Below, piece by piece: positions 48,021-59,369 of a stretch of 64,000 nucleotides of DNA. The notes below the pieces were generated by a model that did not search any database, was not told the DNA's origin, and saw only the letters and a list, made by a program, of their open reading frames with translations. A program made the position numbers and the translations under genes. Origin of the DNA: Gnetum montanum (taxonomy: Eukaryota > Streptophyta > Gnetopsida > Gnetales > Gnetaceae); assembly GCA_015680685.1 (NCBI GenBank), contig MNCI01004834.1, forward strand, positions 436,820 to 500,819. Reading direction: 5' to 3'. The first letter of the stretch is position 1. The number at the start of each line of letters is the position of its first letter.

Positions 48021-48656
48021 TATTTGACCTTTTGGCCACCACTTTTGCTAATTTTAAATTTCTATGAAAAGTTATTAGGCCTATTATTCTATATGATATT
48101 TGGAAGTTTAGATGTAATTTTATCTTTCAAAGGATTAATTATTCTAATAATTGTCATCTTACAATGATGGAAAAATTGTAGATCTTCTGCCTCATTCATT
48201 TCCAACTCAAATCTCAATCATCAAAGTTCAAAATGGATATTCATTAGTTAATTCATCCACTACAACCTTGGAAAAGACCTGTGCATGCAAGCAACACTCT
48301 TCAATAGGAATCTCTGCATAGAAGCTTCCTTTCTTAAACTTGAGTGGATTCACCATATGGGAATCTCTCTGTCTTGTATCAAGTGCTATCTACCTCATCC
48401 AAATTTTTGCCACTCTCTCTTGTAATAGGCTAGTTGGTCTTGGTGGATGGTAGTTCTCTAGATTGGATTTCCTCTTTTTGTCAATAGTTACTTATGCAGA
48501 CGTTTCCTAGAGTCTCTCCCTAGTTATCTAAGTTTTCCATTTTTTTTATCCCTGTGACTTAATGCAGTTTATGAACTTGATACCCTTTTACTATTAATAA
48601 AACTTCTTTTTGGGGTCTGACACCCCTCCTCACCTCCCCTCCCCTCTCTCCTGCCC

Positions 48657-48752
48657 NNNNNNNNNNNNNNNNNNNNNNNNNNNNNNNNNNNNNNNNNNNN
48701 NNNNNNNNNNNNNNNNNNNNNNNNNNNNNNNNNNNNNNNNNNNNNNNNNNNN
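48657..48752. other. Assembly gap of 96 N
   Basis: Flanked by C-rich sequence on both sides (CACCCCTCCTCACCTCCCC before, a run of C after), so the gap is probably an unresolved polycytosine or low-complexity tract. Confidence 0.95.
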
Positions 48753-49194
48753 CCCCGCCCCCCCCCCCCCCAACAACTAACATGTCATGTGTCTCTACAA
48801 ACAAACAAAGATGAAGATGTCTGTAGCAATGGCCAACGATGGCATAGAAAGAAAGTGGCATGGGTAATAACCAAGGTTTCACTACTTCTTTACAGGGGAA
48901 GTGGCATAGATGAGGTCAAGGGAGTTATAGATCTATTGATTAAAGAGAATTGGAAATAAAAGATTCTAGAAAATTCCTAAAATCTAAGGAAGCTAATAGA
49001 TTTTAAACAAATCAATTATGGAGAACCAAAAAAATCAAGGCTTGGTTCAGTGAATCAAATCATGAGAAAGCATGCTATTAGTGGAAGTTAGTTTCATGTT
49101 TATCAATGAAGAAGCTTTAAACTAAATTCAGTGAATCAATATTTTTTGGAAAATATAGTTATCATTTAGGAAGCTCAAAATAAAAAGATTCATA
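48753..49194. other. No recognised gene
   Basis: AT-rich after the C run. No ORF or repeat of note. Confidence 0.4.
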
Positions 49195-49640
49195 GAATAG
49201 TTATTTAATGTCCTATATGAACAGGGTACTTGGCAACTATAGCTTGTATTTCTATAGTGGCAATAACTTCCCATAGAAGTTATAACTTCCTGTGGTAGTT
49301 GTAACTAAACCCGCATAATATTTGTAACTAACCTTAATTTCTCATGATGTTGTAACTATTGAATAGAACACTTGGCCACTATACCTTTTTAATTTCTATG
49401 GTAGTTATAATTAACTTCCATGGTGGTTGTAACTAACCTTAATCTTTCATGAGTTTATAACTATCCACTATAAAAGAGCTTCAAGGGTAGAATAAAAAAA
49501 GGGTCCTAGATTGNACATCACCAATTCAGCTACTTTATTTAAAACTTGTGAGTTCTTATCTTCTCATTTTATCTTAGTTACTTAGTTAATGGTTTAGATA
49601 GTACTATGCTTGGCATTTAATTTTGGGAGTTTCTAATTCT
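49195..49640 (+). repeat. Family-B LTR, copy 3, partial
   Basis: Matches 35,570-36,000: ACTTGGCAACTATAG, CACTATAAAAGAGCTTCAAG (about 49,467-49,486), GGTAGAATAAA, and GCATTTAATTTTGGGAG at the end. A single N at 49,514 sits where about 50 bases present in copy 2 are missing. Confidence 0.7.
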
Positions 49641-50200
49641 AAAATTAAGTTTAAAGGAATACCTTCATTTCCTGCCATTCTAGTCACAAGATTGAAGGAA
49701 AACGTTTGTGGTCCCAAACGGTAGCCAACAAGAAGGTCATAATCAGGTTATAGGATTGTCGCTTAAGGAGAGTAATGACAGGGATTATGAAACAAGCACT
49801 CTTGGTATGATAGGAAAAATTCACAAAATTTTGTGCATTAAGGTCACATGGTGACTTGCTACTACAATGAGTTAAACCTTTGCATGACTCCAGGCTTCAT
49901 TGTGCAAACACAACTCCAAGAGAACAACAAAACAAGACAAATAAAACATGTCATCATAATACAATGTATAGGGCTACATGAAAGATTAAGCAAAGCAGGC
50001 CACTAAAGGTCATAATCATTATACCCAAAAGGGATTTGCATCTTGCATTGTAGATGTTACAAAATTTTTCATTCCATTTGTCATGCAAAAAGAGGTAAAG
50101 AAAGGAATACTGGCTCGCTTATTACTGGTCACTGTGGTCGTGGATGTCGATGTTGATACTTGCAAAGAAAGCATGTTAGACATAATAAGGTTTTAGATAG
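49641..50200. other. No recognised gene
   Basis: A GGTCCCAAACGGTAGCCAAC segment at about 49,710 resembles AGTCCCAAATGGTTGCCAAT at about 36,935 and text near 23,355, hinting at a shared repeat. Nothing coding seen. Confidence 0.4.
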
Positions 50201-50389
50201 AAATGATTCACTAGATTGACCAATTCATTTCCATCCATGTCTACTATTCTGAAGGCTCCATTTCCATAGGCCTTGGTGATTAAGAAAGGCCCTTCCTAGT
50301 TGGCTAAGAAGCTATCTACATGCTCACGGATAGCTTTGAGGACTAGGTCTTCCTTCTTGATGTTTCATTTATTTAGGTCATGGTAGTGT

Positions 50390-51250
50390 TGTTGCTTCTA
50401 CCCCTCTTGATAATGCTTAATGTGAGCAAGTGTTCGCACTCATTGCTCCTCCATTGAGTATAAGTCCATGGCATGTGGCTTCTTGTTTTTTTCATCGTTG
50501 ATGAAGTTTGATAGAGCTACCATGAGTGATGGAACCTACAATTCAAGAGACAAAACAACTTCAAAACCATAAACTAGGCTATATGGGATTACACTAATTG
50601 TGGTTCGATAGGTTGTTTTATAGGCCCAAAGTGCATGGACAAGCCACTCATGCCATTTGTGTCTACTGTGATTCAACATCTTTTTCAGAAAGTTTATGAT
50701 GGCCTTGTTGCTAGCTTCAGCTTGTCCATTTTCTTGAGGGTAGTACAGTGATGAAAAGGAATGTTTAATGCTTAGGTCTTAACAAAAGACTTTTGTTTCT
50801 TGGCTACTAATCTATGGTCCATTATCCATGACTATGGTCATAGGTATGCCAAAACGAGCTACTATGTTGTCAAGTATAAATCTATAGAATTGTTGAGTTG
50901 TTGTCTTCCTTAGGGGAATAGCTTCAATCCACTTTGTGAAGTATTCGGTTATGGTGATGATGAAGCTATGCCCTATGAAAGACTTAGGTCTTATAGGTTT
51001 AATGATATCCAACGCCCATCATTGAAATGGCCAAGTTATCTGAGTAGTGTGTAACTTAGTTGGTGGCACATGTATTAGGTTGATATGTTGCTAACAAGTG
51101 TCACAGGTCTTGAATTTCTATAGGCAATCATTTTCCATATAAGGTCAGTAATAGCCTAGCCATCTAATCTTAGCAACCATGGCTCTAGGTCCTATATGTC
51201 CTCCACATACACCCTCATGAATGTGTTTAAGGACTATGCAGGCTTCAATT
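50390..51250 (-). pseudogene. Element 3 integrase, broken
   Basis: HIHEGVCGGHIGPRAMVAKIRWLGYY then KFKTCDTC is a good H2C2 zinc-binding domain. After it WPFQ and (51,012-50,812) MDIIKPIRPKSFIGHSFIITITEYFTKWIEAIPLR, then FGIPMTIVMDNGP. The first catalytic Asp (MDII) and the second (MDNGP) are both present, while DYFTKW has become EYFTKW. Stops interrupt it elsewhere. Confidence 0.85.
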
Positions 51251-51599
51251 TTGCCCAAGCATACTAACAATATGTCATCATAAGATCGTTCACATAATGT
51301 ATTATTGCTTACAGTGACATAATATTTTGATCTTTTACGTATAATGTCCTTCTAAGAAGTATTAAAGCCTTGAGAAGATTCACCATTCATGAGGTAAAAT
51401 TTGATATCATCATATCATTCCCTTAGAGGAGTGGTATTGATAGAGGCTATAAAGTTATCCTTAGTGTTCTGTGTGATGGGAATAGCACAGTTCATGGTTA
51501 AGGTAGGTAACTTATTAAATACATTAGGAATCATATTGAGAGCCAAGGTTGTAATGGCATCGACTAATGTGTTCTCGGTTTAGAGTACGTGTTGGATAT

Positions 51600-51940
51600 C
51601 AATGTCTATGAATTGTTATATTAGTTTCTTACCTAGGTCACATAAGGTTGTAAATGGTTGGCCTTACATGCATAAACCTCTATTATTTGGTTAGCCATAA
51701 GTTGTGAATCACCTTTAATCTTTAGACACTTGATTCCTTGGTCATAGGCTACCATCATTCCCTTGATTAATCCTTCATGCTCTGCTAAATTGTTGGTATA
51801 TGGGAATTCGAAATAGTAAGTGAAGGATTGGATTTCACTTGACAGGAGTGTTATGATGGCAGCAACATTGGCCCCATGGGAAATTGAAGCTCTATAAAAG
51901 TGCATAACTACCGCATAGCCCTTAGGTACATTATTAACAA
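51600..51940 (-). pseudogene. Element 3 archaeal-type second RNase H, broken
   Basis: Open from 51,905 to 51,633. It shows YYFEFPYTNNLAEHEGLIKGM, then YDQGIKCLKIKGDSQLMANQI, matching F-TNN-AEYEA and L-I-GDS-LV of the Tat-lineage second RNase H. Catalytic-type Glu (AEHE) and Asp (GDS) remain. The first Asp (YFDGAS in relatives) reads FYRAS, so it is lost. Confidence 0.85.
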
Positions 51941-51999
51941 TGTTGACATGTTTATCTAGGAATTTGGGGTCTATGGCATCATGATCTTCTATTGGCGAA

Positions 52000-53640
52000 G
52001 TAGTAAGTTGTGTGACTATTGCTTGTCCTTTTGTTGATGCTTTAGAAATGTAATGGAGGTCAAATTAGGCTATTATGGCTTTTCACCAAGCAATATGACT
52101 ATTTTCATAGATGTTGGTTGTTATGGCTCTAAGTATGTTGTCCTTACAGATGACATTAACTTGGCTCCTAAAGACTTAGTGTATCCACTTCTTCTATGAG
52201 AAGACTAGGGCTAGAAAATACTTCTCTATTTTAGTGTATTGAGTCTCATGGGTAATTAATGCATGGCATAGGTAGTATACGAGAAGCTCTGCCCCATTTT
52301 CTCATTTTTGACAAAGTAGAGAGGCAGTGGATGTGTTGGAGATAGCAAGGTAGATGTAAAAAGGTTTATCCTCTTGTGGTGAATAGACTATTGGTAATTA
52401 TGCCAACTCTTGCTTAAGGTTTTCAAAGGCTTCTTGGCATTAATCCATCTACTCATAGTGAACTCCTTTCTTAACCAAGTGTTGCATGGGTTGTAACTTA
52501 TTCGTAAGCCTAGCAATAAACCTATGGATAAATTGTAATTTTCCTTGTAATCCCTAAAGCTCCTTAAGGTTGGTTGGTGCTACCGAGTTGGATATGGCTT
52601 TAACCTTATCAGGATTAACACATATTCCCACTTTGGATACTAAAAAGCCAAGCATCTTACTGGTTTTGAAATCAATGACACACTTCGTGGGGTTAAGCCT
52701 AAGCTCATATTTGAGACATCATTTCAACATAAGGTCAAGGTCATGTGCATGGTCTTTGACCACTTTGGACTTGATGGCTATATTATCTACATAATCATTA
52801 AGTAATCCTAGCATGTAATCACTAAAGATATGTCATAGCTCTTTGGTAGGTTGCTCTTGCATTCTTGAGGTCAAAAGGCATCATGATGTAACAAAAGGTA
52901 CCCCAAGGAGTCATGAAGGTCATATTAAGTTGATGTTATGGGTTAATCCTATTTTGGTTGTATCCTAAGAATCCATCCATGAAGGATAACAAGGCATGCC
53001 CAACCATAGTATAGATAAGTTGGTCAATACTAGGCAAAGGGAAATAATATTTGATGGTTGCCTTATTCAGGTCTTAGAAATCAATACATATATGTATACT
53101 CCCATTTTTCTTAGGGACTACCACTATGTTGGACACCCATTCTGCATAATTAACAACTCTAATGAAAGCATCTTAGTATAACTTGATGATTTCATCACAA
53201 ATTGCCAAGGATAAATTTGTCCTAATCTTGCAAACTTTTTTCTTAACTAGTCTAATACTATAATTGAGTATGATGTTATGTTGCACTAGGCATGGGTCAA
53301 GACCTAGCATATTTTCATATGACTAGGCAAAAGCCTTAATATTATCCTAGAGGACCTTGGTGATGTCTTGAGCTTGTTGAGGTTCCAGTGAGGAACTTAG
53401 TTTTAGTGGTTTCTCCTCACCACTATGTGTCAGGACAAGAATCTCAACTAGAGAATCCTAAGTGATATCCCTAGCCTTAAGGTCAAGGGTTATAACAAGG
53501 TTTTTAGGACACTCAATAGTTTTTTCTATTGAGGCTATGTGGTCAATAAGACCCTCAGGCTCAAGATCTAGGTAATTAAAGTTGATGCATCATTCAACAT
53601 CACCATGAGGTTCACTTAGACTCAAAGGCCCATTGAATTG
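52000..53640 (-). pseudogene. Element 3 reverse transcriptase and RNase H, broken
   Basis: Reading with a few stops: WVSNIVVVPKKNGSIHICIDF, YYFPLPSIDQLIYTMVGHAL, LSFMDGFLGYNQ, MTFMTPWGTFCYIMMPFDLKNARATYQRAM, then the catalytic box region, which reads VDNIAIKS where YVDDI is expected, so one Asp is Asn. It continues through YELRLNPTKCVIDF, GKLQFIHRFI to RNase H remnants ETQYTKIEKYFLALVFS. It begins with a Met-led segment MVNMQDSSMDIWEQFNGPLS near 53,680. Confidence 0.85.
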
Positions 53641-53689
53641 CTCCCAGATGTCCATACTACTATCTTGCATATTAACCATAAGCACATCA

Positions 53690-54750
53690 AGTAGCAGCTA
53701 TGTGATAAAATGAGTACACAAAGCCAAAATAAAGCAAAATACTATAGCAATAGCCAAAATATGTTAAGAAAAAGGCCAAATAGGGTTTAAGTTAGGTCAT
53801 TTAAAGGTTACTAGAGGTAAGTGAAGACAGATAAGATGAAATAGAGGCTAGATAGGATCAAACAAGGGCCAAATGATGATATAATAGAGTCAAATGAAGA
53901 CTAAATGATGGTCAAACTTCATTTGATGATGTTAATCAAAAGCAAAACATGGTCAACAAAGGTCATATAAGGAGATTTAAGGGTGAACAAGATGTATTGA
54001 AGGGTAAAGAACATGAAATAAGGTTAACCTAGGCCAAATGGTAATAAATTGAGGTCAAATGATGCTCTAATAATGATCAAGAACCATTAAATAAGGTCAA
54101 AAAAGGATAAAATATGGTCAGCAAAGGTCATAGGGGATAGGATAAGGCAGATGGGTTAAACCAAGAGGCTAATTGTCATGGCACAAAGCCACATGATAGC
54201 CAAACAATACCAAATAAGGTCAAATGGAGCTCAAATGGTGGTCGAATAAGACCAAATGAAACTTAAGAATGATCAAGCACCCCTAAAAGATGTCAAACAA
54301 GGTTAGAACATAGCCAACCAAGGTTATAAAGGTCAAAATAAAGTGGACAGGGTAGACCTAAGGTCCACTAATGTGGAATATAGCTAAATGATAGCCAAAT
54401 AATGATAATTGATCTTAAATGATGGTCAAATCCCATCAAATAATGCTCTAAAGGGTAAAAAAGGGTACAATGAGGTCCAATGGTGTAAGTTGTTGTAAAA
54501 TCTAGTTTTCCAAGGTTGAGTGACACTAAATGAAAAAATTATTTGGTGGCACATGGCCAAATGATACCAAAATGAAGCCAAATGACATCAAATGATAAGG
54601 CAACAAAGGTCAATAATGCAAACCAATGTCAAATGGAGTCAAAATACAATGAAAAAAGGCCAAATGGATCAAGCTAGGAAACAAATGTTAGAACATGGTT
54701 AATATTGGTTAATCAAGGTTAGATTTTCCCAATTTTAGACCTTAGTGGGT
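53690..54750 (-). repeat. AAGGTCAAA / CAAATGATG degenerate repeat block
   Basis: The words GGTCAAA, AAATGATGGTCAAA, CCAAATGA and AAGGTCATA recur dozens of times at irregular spacing, with no ORF. Related text occurs in opposite orientation at 19,560-19,900. Likely noncoding sequence of a Tat-type element, or an eroded satellite. Confidence 0.6.
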
Positions 54751-54779
54751 CATGGTATAGGTTTACAAGGTTAAAAAGT

Positions 54780-57180
54780 GAGTTTGAGCACTTAGTGAGG
54801 TCATTTAGAGGCTATTTGAAGTTAAAATTGAGATCTTTTTTTGTGACTACGCTGGGCCTAGCTAGGACTATGCTAGCCAGGATAGTTGGGATAGACCCTA
54901 GTGTAGTTGGTGATAGTAGATGGTTTCCTAGGTTTGTTATGACCAGTTCTGGGTTCCTAATGGTTTGTGTGACTAACATAGTGGATTAGGATTGAATATT
55001 GATGAGTTTTGACATCATTTTAACTATTGAAAAGTTGTAAATTATGCAAATACTAGTGACTATGCTAGGACTATGCTGGCTAGCATAGTCCTAGTGTAGA
55101 TGCATGGGAAGAATGGATTTTAGGGATTTCAGAGTTGTTACTGGTGTTCCATTAACTTCCTAGAGTAGCGAATGGTTTGGAAAAGATTGAATGGGTCATT
55201 TGAAAGTCAAAATAGGCTACTGAAAGTGAAGTTTTGGCACTTACACCTCATGACTATGTTGGCCAATGTAGTTGGGAGTTGCTCTAGAGTAGATGAGCTA
55301 AAATCTAGATTTTTTAATGGTTGAACAAGACCAAAATGCAACTAGCTTCAAGATTTTAGGGTTCTAGGCTATCAGAATCAAGTGTTTTTTTTTTTACCAT
55401 TCTAAGTGCTGTTGTGTTGGTTAAATCATCTTGGGGTAGGGACTATGCTGGGACTACATTGGTCACTATAGTCCTAGGCCTACCTCAGCATAGATGAATG
55501 GAATCTAGCATTCCCATGGTCAAAACAAGGTGAAATTATAACTAGGTAATGTTGAGCAATGTTGTAAGTATCTGAAGTTAATTTTTAGGAAATTCAGGAT
55601 GACAAGATACTAATTACAAAAATTTCGAATGATGAATATGTTGGCTGGCATAGTCATGGCCTACTCCAATGTAGTAGGATATGAATCTTAGCTTCTAATG
55701 TGTTATGTAGTTAATCGACCAGGTTCTTAGGTTCCTAGGGTTACTGGTGTTCCAAGCTAGGGTTTGGCTCAGGATGGTTGATTCTAGGGGTTGTTTGAGT
55801 ACTAAAATGATGATTTTCCTTTTGGACTATGTTATCTAGCATAGTTGAGCCTCACCTAAGTGTACATAAGGTAACACATCTAGGGTTAAAATGAGATGCA
55901 ATTGTAGCTAGGTAAGGCCAAATGAGGTTTTGGGTTTTCAAGTTAGGTTCTAGGATGTTTGGAGTGTTAAACTACTAGTCAAATTAACCTAGGATCATGA
56001 TTACGCTGGCTAGCATAGTCCAGGCCTACTCTAGTGTAGTCATAAGATGAAACTTGAATTGTGATGAAATTTCATGATTGATCAACTAGGTTTTTGAGTT
56101 CTTGGGTCACTAGTATTTGAAATTAGGGTTTCAAGCTCAAGATGGTTAGTTTTGATGGTTGTTTTGGTTTTGGATTGATCCTACACCCTTGGATAATGCT
56201 AGCTAGTGTAGTTGAGGGATGTAGGCTGAGTTTGTTGATTTTTGACTTAGTTTGCAAGGTTTAGTGGTCTCTAAATTCTCTGGTAGGTTTTGGAGTTGAG
56301 ATTATGCTTTCGAAAGTCAATTTGACATGTTGATGTCCTATTTTGTTGTTTTAGAGGTCAGACTATACTGGGACTATGTTGGTTAGCATAGTCCCAAGCT
56401 TCTTCATTGTAGTCCCAAGGTGGAAATGGGATTTTCCTTGCTTTTGTCTCATAGTTTGCTAGTGCAAGGTCACTAGAGGTTTCAAAGGAGATTTAAGGCT
56501 AAGATATGTTAGTTTGGAGGTTTTTTTTAGTTTTTAATGATTCATCCTCCCCCAAATACACTGGGACTACGTTGGCTAGCATAGTCCTTTCCATCCCTAG
56601 TTTAGTTTGAAGGTGGAAGTAGGAGATTTTCCATATTTGCTTGGTTTCCTAGGGTTGCAGGCTTACTGAAGGCTTTGGGGTTCAAGGTGTGTCATCTTGG
56701 AGGCTATTTATGATTTTTTGTATTCATTCCTTGCTCAACTATGCTAGGACTATGCTAGCCAGCATAGTTGAGATCTTTTCCAGCATAGTTTAGGCAAGAA
56801 AGATGATTTTTGATGGTTTTCAATTAGTGTTTTGGAATTTTGGAGTTGCTAGAGGATCTGATTAAGGTTTGGTGCATGGTTTGGTTGATGGTAGAATACA
56901 TTACCCTATTTGTAACTATGCTGGCTAGTGTAGCTAGCGTAGTTACTATAAGTAGTAGGTTTTGGTGTGAGTTTTGGCCCTTCTTGAAGTCCAATTTCCA
57001 TCAATGCCAACACTTGGTTTCCCAATTTGAGCATAAGGTTTTATGGAATGTATGATGGTTGGAAGGTGGGTTTTGGCAGTATTTAGGTTTTGGCAATATT
57101 TAGTGTTTGGAATCCATTTTAAGGTTCTCAAATGCTTAAGCCCCAGTGTAGTCACCATGGAAAAGTTGAAAATCTAAGTG
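54780..57180 (+). repeat. Diverged tandem array: about 12 units of about 190 bp with palindromic core
   Basis: A core of the type GACTATGCTGGCTAGCATAGTC occurs at about 54,847, 55,059, 55,250, 55,440, 55,645, 55,825, 56,000, 56,194, 56,355, 56,560, 56,737 and 56,916. Between cores, GGTT-CTAGGGTTACTGGTGTTCC and GATGGTT-GTTTTGG text recurs. Units are strongly diverged but regularly spaced (about 165-210). The core pairs with itself and can form a hairpin. Confidence 0.8.
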
Positions 57181-57540
57181 TTTTAGGATTTCCATTGGCT
57201 TGTTAGAGAGGTGCTAGTGGGCCCCATCCTAAGTTTGAATTTTTAAATGAACTAATTTTCCACTCACCCAACATAGTTCCAATTTCTAATTGCTATCATT
57301 GAGTTAAGTGAGGCTTTGATAAGTGTTTTGGAAAACCAAGGTTTTGTTAGTGGGTGCATAAGTTTGGGATTGGTTTCCAAATTATAAATTTGCATAAATC
57401 ATAATTCTCTCATCACTATAATCATATTCTTGCCTCCACACTCACTATTCCTAGTGTAGTCCAATCATTCTACCCTAAAGAGTAGGCGTAGTTACTGTAG
57501 GAGGCTCTAGAAGTGTAAAGGTTTTGTTAGTTTCAGTGCT
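57181..57540. other. Spacer after the array
   Basis: Contains partial cores (CCTAGTGTAGTCCAATC, GGCGTAGTTACTGTAGG at about 57,450-57,500), so the array fades out here. Confidence 0.5.
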
Positions 57541-57740
57541 ACTTGTTCAATATGTTAAAGAGGAAGGCTCTAACTAGAAAAAATATAGCCTTTAAGGAGG
57601 CTTAAACTATTGCTAAAGGCCTCTTCAACCTACCATTTCCCTTGATTGATGAGGGTTCTCCTACCATCACTCCCAGGCACACAATTCCTAACCATTTCGT
57701 AAGAAGTCTTGCTAGAAATTTGGGTGTTTTTGTTTAGGTA
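57541..57740 (+). pseudogene. Exon-like segment 1 of an unidentified gene
   Basis: From 57,552 it reads MLKRKALTRKNIAFKEA, one stop, then AKGLFNLPFPLIDEGSPTITPRHTIPNHFVRSLARNLGVFV before a GTAGGC that could be a donor. Basic start, no family recognised. It is grouped with the exon-like segments at 59,370-62,640 because of strand and spacing only. Confidence 0.4.
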
Positions 57741-59369
57741 GGCTTATGTATTTGTTAAAATTGAATTTTCTAAAATTCCTATGTTAGATCTAGGTTATAT
57801 TCATGAGATTTTTGCATTACTTGGATTTTGAGATTGTTCTATGTTGTGCTATAATTTTTTTTAAATTAATTCTATGTGTTTTTTGCACTTTATCCTCTAA
57901 AAAACAATGTCACTGTTTTAATTTTTTTGTCTAGAAATGGTTAGGATTTCTTAATTTTTGTGGTCATAGGATTGTAGCACTATGTTTAATGGTAGAAATG
58001 GTATTTGAACCATTAGACTTTGACTTATGGTGAATTCTTCATGAATTTTTCCATAAGCTAGCACACAGGGGTTTTATGCAGTTTCTATTATTTTTCATGT
58101 CATTTTCTTCATTTTTTGTGAAAAAAAGCTAACAATTTGTGTTCTAGGTTTTTATTTTATCATTTTATGGTTCAAATTATTTTGGAATCACTAAATTTTT
58201 ATTTGTGATTAATTTTTGGTGAATTTTTTTGTGAGTTGGTGCAAAGTGATGTTTTTGGTTTTCATGGTTTTTGTCATGTTATTTTTGCATTTTTTTCTAT
58301 ATGAATGGTTAGGAAATTTTGGATTTTTATTTTGTGGTTTAATAGTTCCAATGGTTATAGAATCATTGAATTTGAATCTATTGTTAGTTTCCTATGATTT
58401 TTTTCGTAGATTAGTGTATGTTGAAAATTTTTAGTTTTTATGGCTTTACCCTTGTGAAAGTGGATAGTATAGACACTTGAAAATTTTTTTAGTTGACATC
58501 CCAAGTTCTTGGGGATTTCTTGAGGTATTGGGATGGATTTGGAATTGGTTTTAGCCAAATTAATTTTTTTTGATATTTTTCATTAGTGATTCTCTATGGT
58601 GGTTTTCTATAGTTTTGTGTTGTTATGAAATTCTTGGTTGAATTTGGTTATCATTTTAGATAGTTGTAAAAATTTATTCTAGGCTTGGGGCTACAATGTA
58701 GATTCCCAATTTTGTTGAATTTCATGTATACTTAATCCTTCACCTTGGAAAATGTTTCTTAGTTCTAAATTGTCATTTTTGTTCAAGTGCAAATTGCTTC
58801 ACACAATTGTAGTTTTAGTTGTAAACACTGCAAACCTCCTTGGGTATGTAGGCTAAGTAGGGGTAGGTATTGTATTTTTGTGGTAGTGTTCATAGGTTCA
58901 TAAGGTTATTTAGATGTTATATTTTAGTTTTCAATAGTCACTTGAATTTTTCTAAAATTTGTAATTAGTCTCCTAGAGATTTTACTACTGCTAATTTCAC
59001 TGTTAACTAGGATTTGTAGTAAACATTTTGTAAAATTCAATTTAAACTTTTGTGACTATTGTAGTAGGTACAAGCTAGTTCTCATGGCCTTAATGTTTCC
59101 ATGTAAAAAATTTATTACTTTTATGTATATCTCACCATGGAATTACTATCAGTTGTTTGTTGATTACATGGTTCGTTTTGGTTTTTTGTACGTAAATTGG
59201 TCATGATTTTGGTTATCACCTTGTTTTGGTTCTAAGTGTTGAAAATTATGAATTTTAATATGTGGATTTAGTGAGAACGTTGACATTAAGCTTATGATGC
59301 TTTTGATTGTTTAACAGTTAACTATTTTTGGTTATGGTCATTTATGGTTTTAACAGTTGTTGTTCTTAT
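57741..59369 (+). repeat. T-rich region with about 180-bp degenerate repetition
   Basis: At about 57,945, 58,140 and 58,300 similar text recurs (GGTTAGGAAATTTTGG, TTTTTATTTTGTGGTTTAAT, GTTAGTTTCCTATGATTTTT). No ORF of interest. It could be a long decayed intron or a noncoding part of a retroelement. Confidence 0.4.

Larger units (their letters stand above)
42900..48615 (+). mobile_element. Plant L1-type LINE, decayed
   Basis: Order on the plus strand: GC-richer leader, ORF1 (gag-like), ORF2 with AP endonuclease start, reverse transcriptase and a zf-RVT zinc finger, and a tail ending CTATTAATAAAACTTCTTTTTG as plant L1 elements do. Stops and frameshifts throughout. The 5' boundary is approximate. 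No poly(A) or target duplication was identified at the end, where C-rich sequence and an assembly gap begin. Confidence 0.8.
50200..53690 (-). mobile_element. Tat-type Ty3/gypsy pol region (element 3), decayed
   Basis: Minus-strand order: RT, RNase H, a second (archaeal-type) RNase H, integrase. The second RNase H between RNase H and integrase is the hallmark of the Tat/Ogre lineage. There are many stops. No LTRs are identified within the window. Confidence 0.85.

Noticed and set aside
48559-48882. 107-codon minus-strand ORF crossing the assembly gap
   Set aside because: One third is unknown residues from N bases and the rest has no motif.
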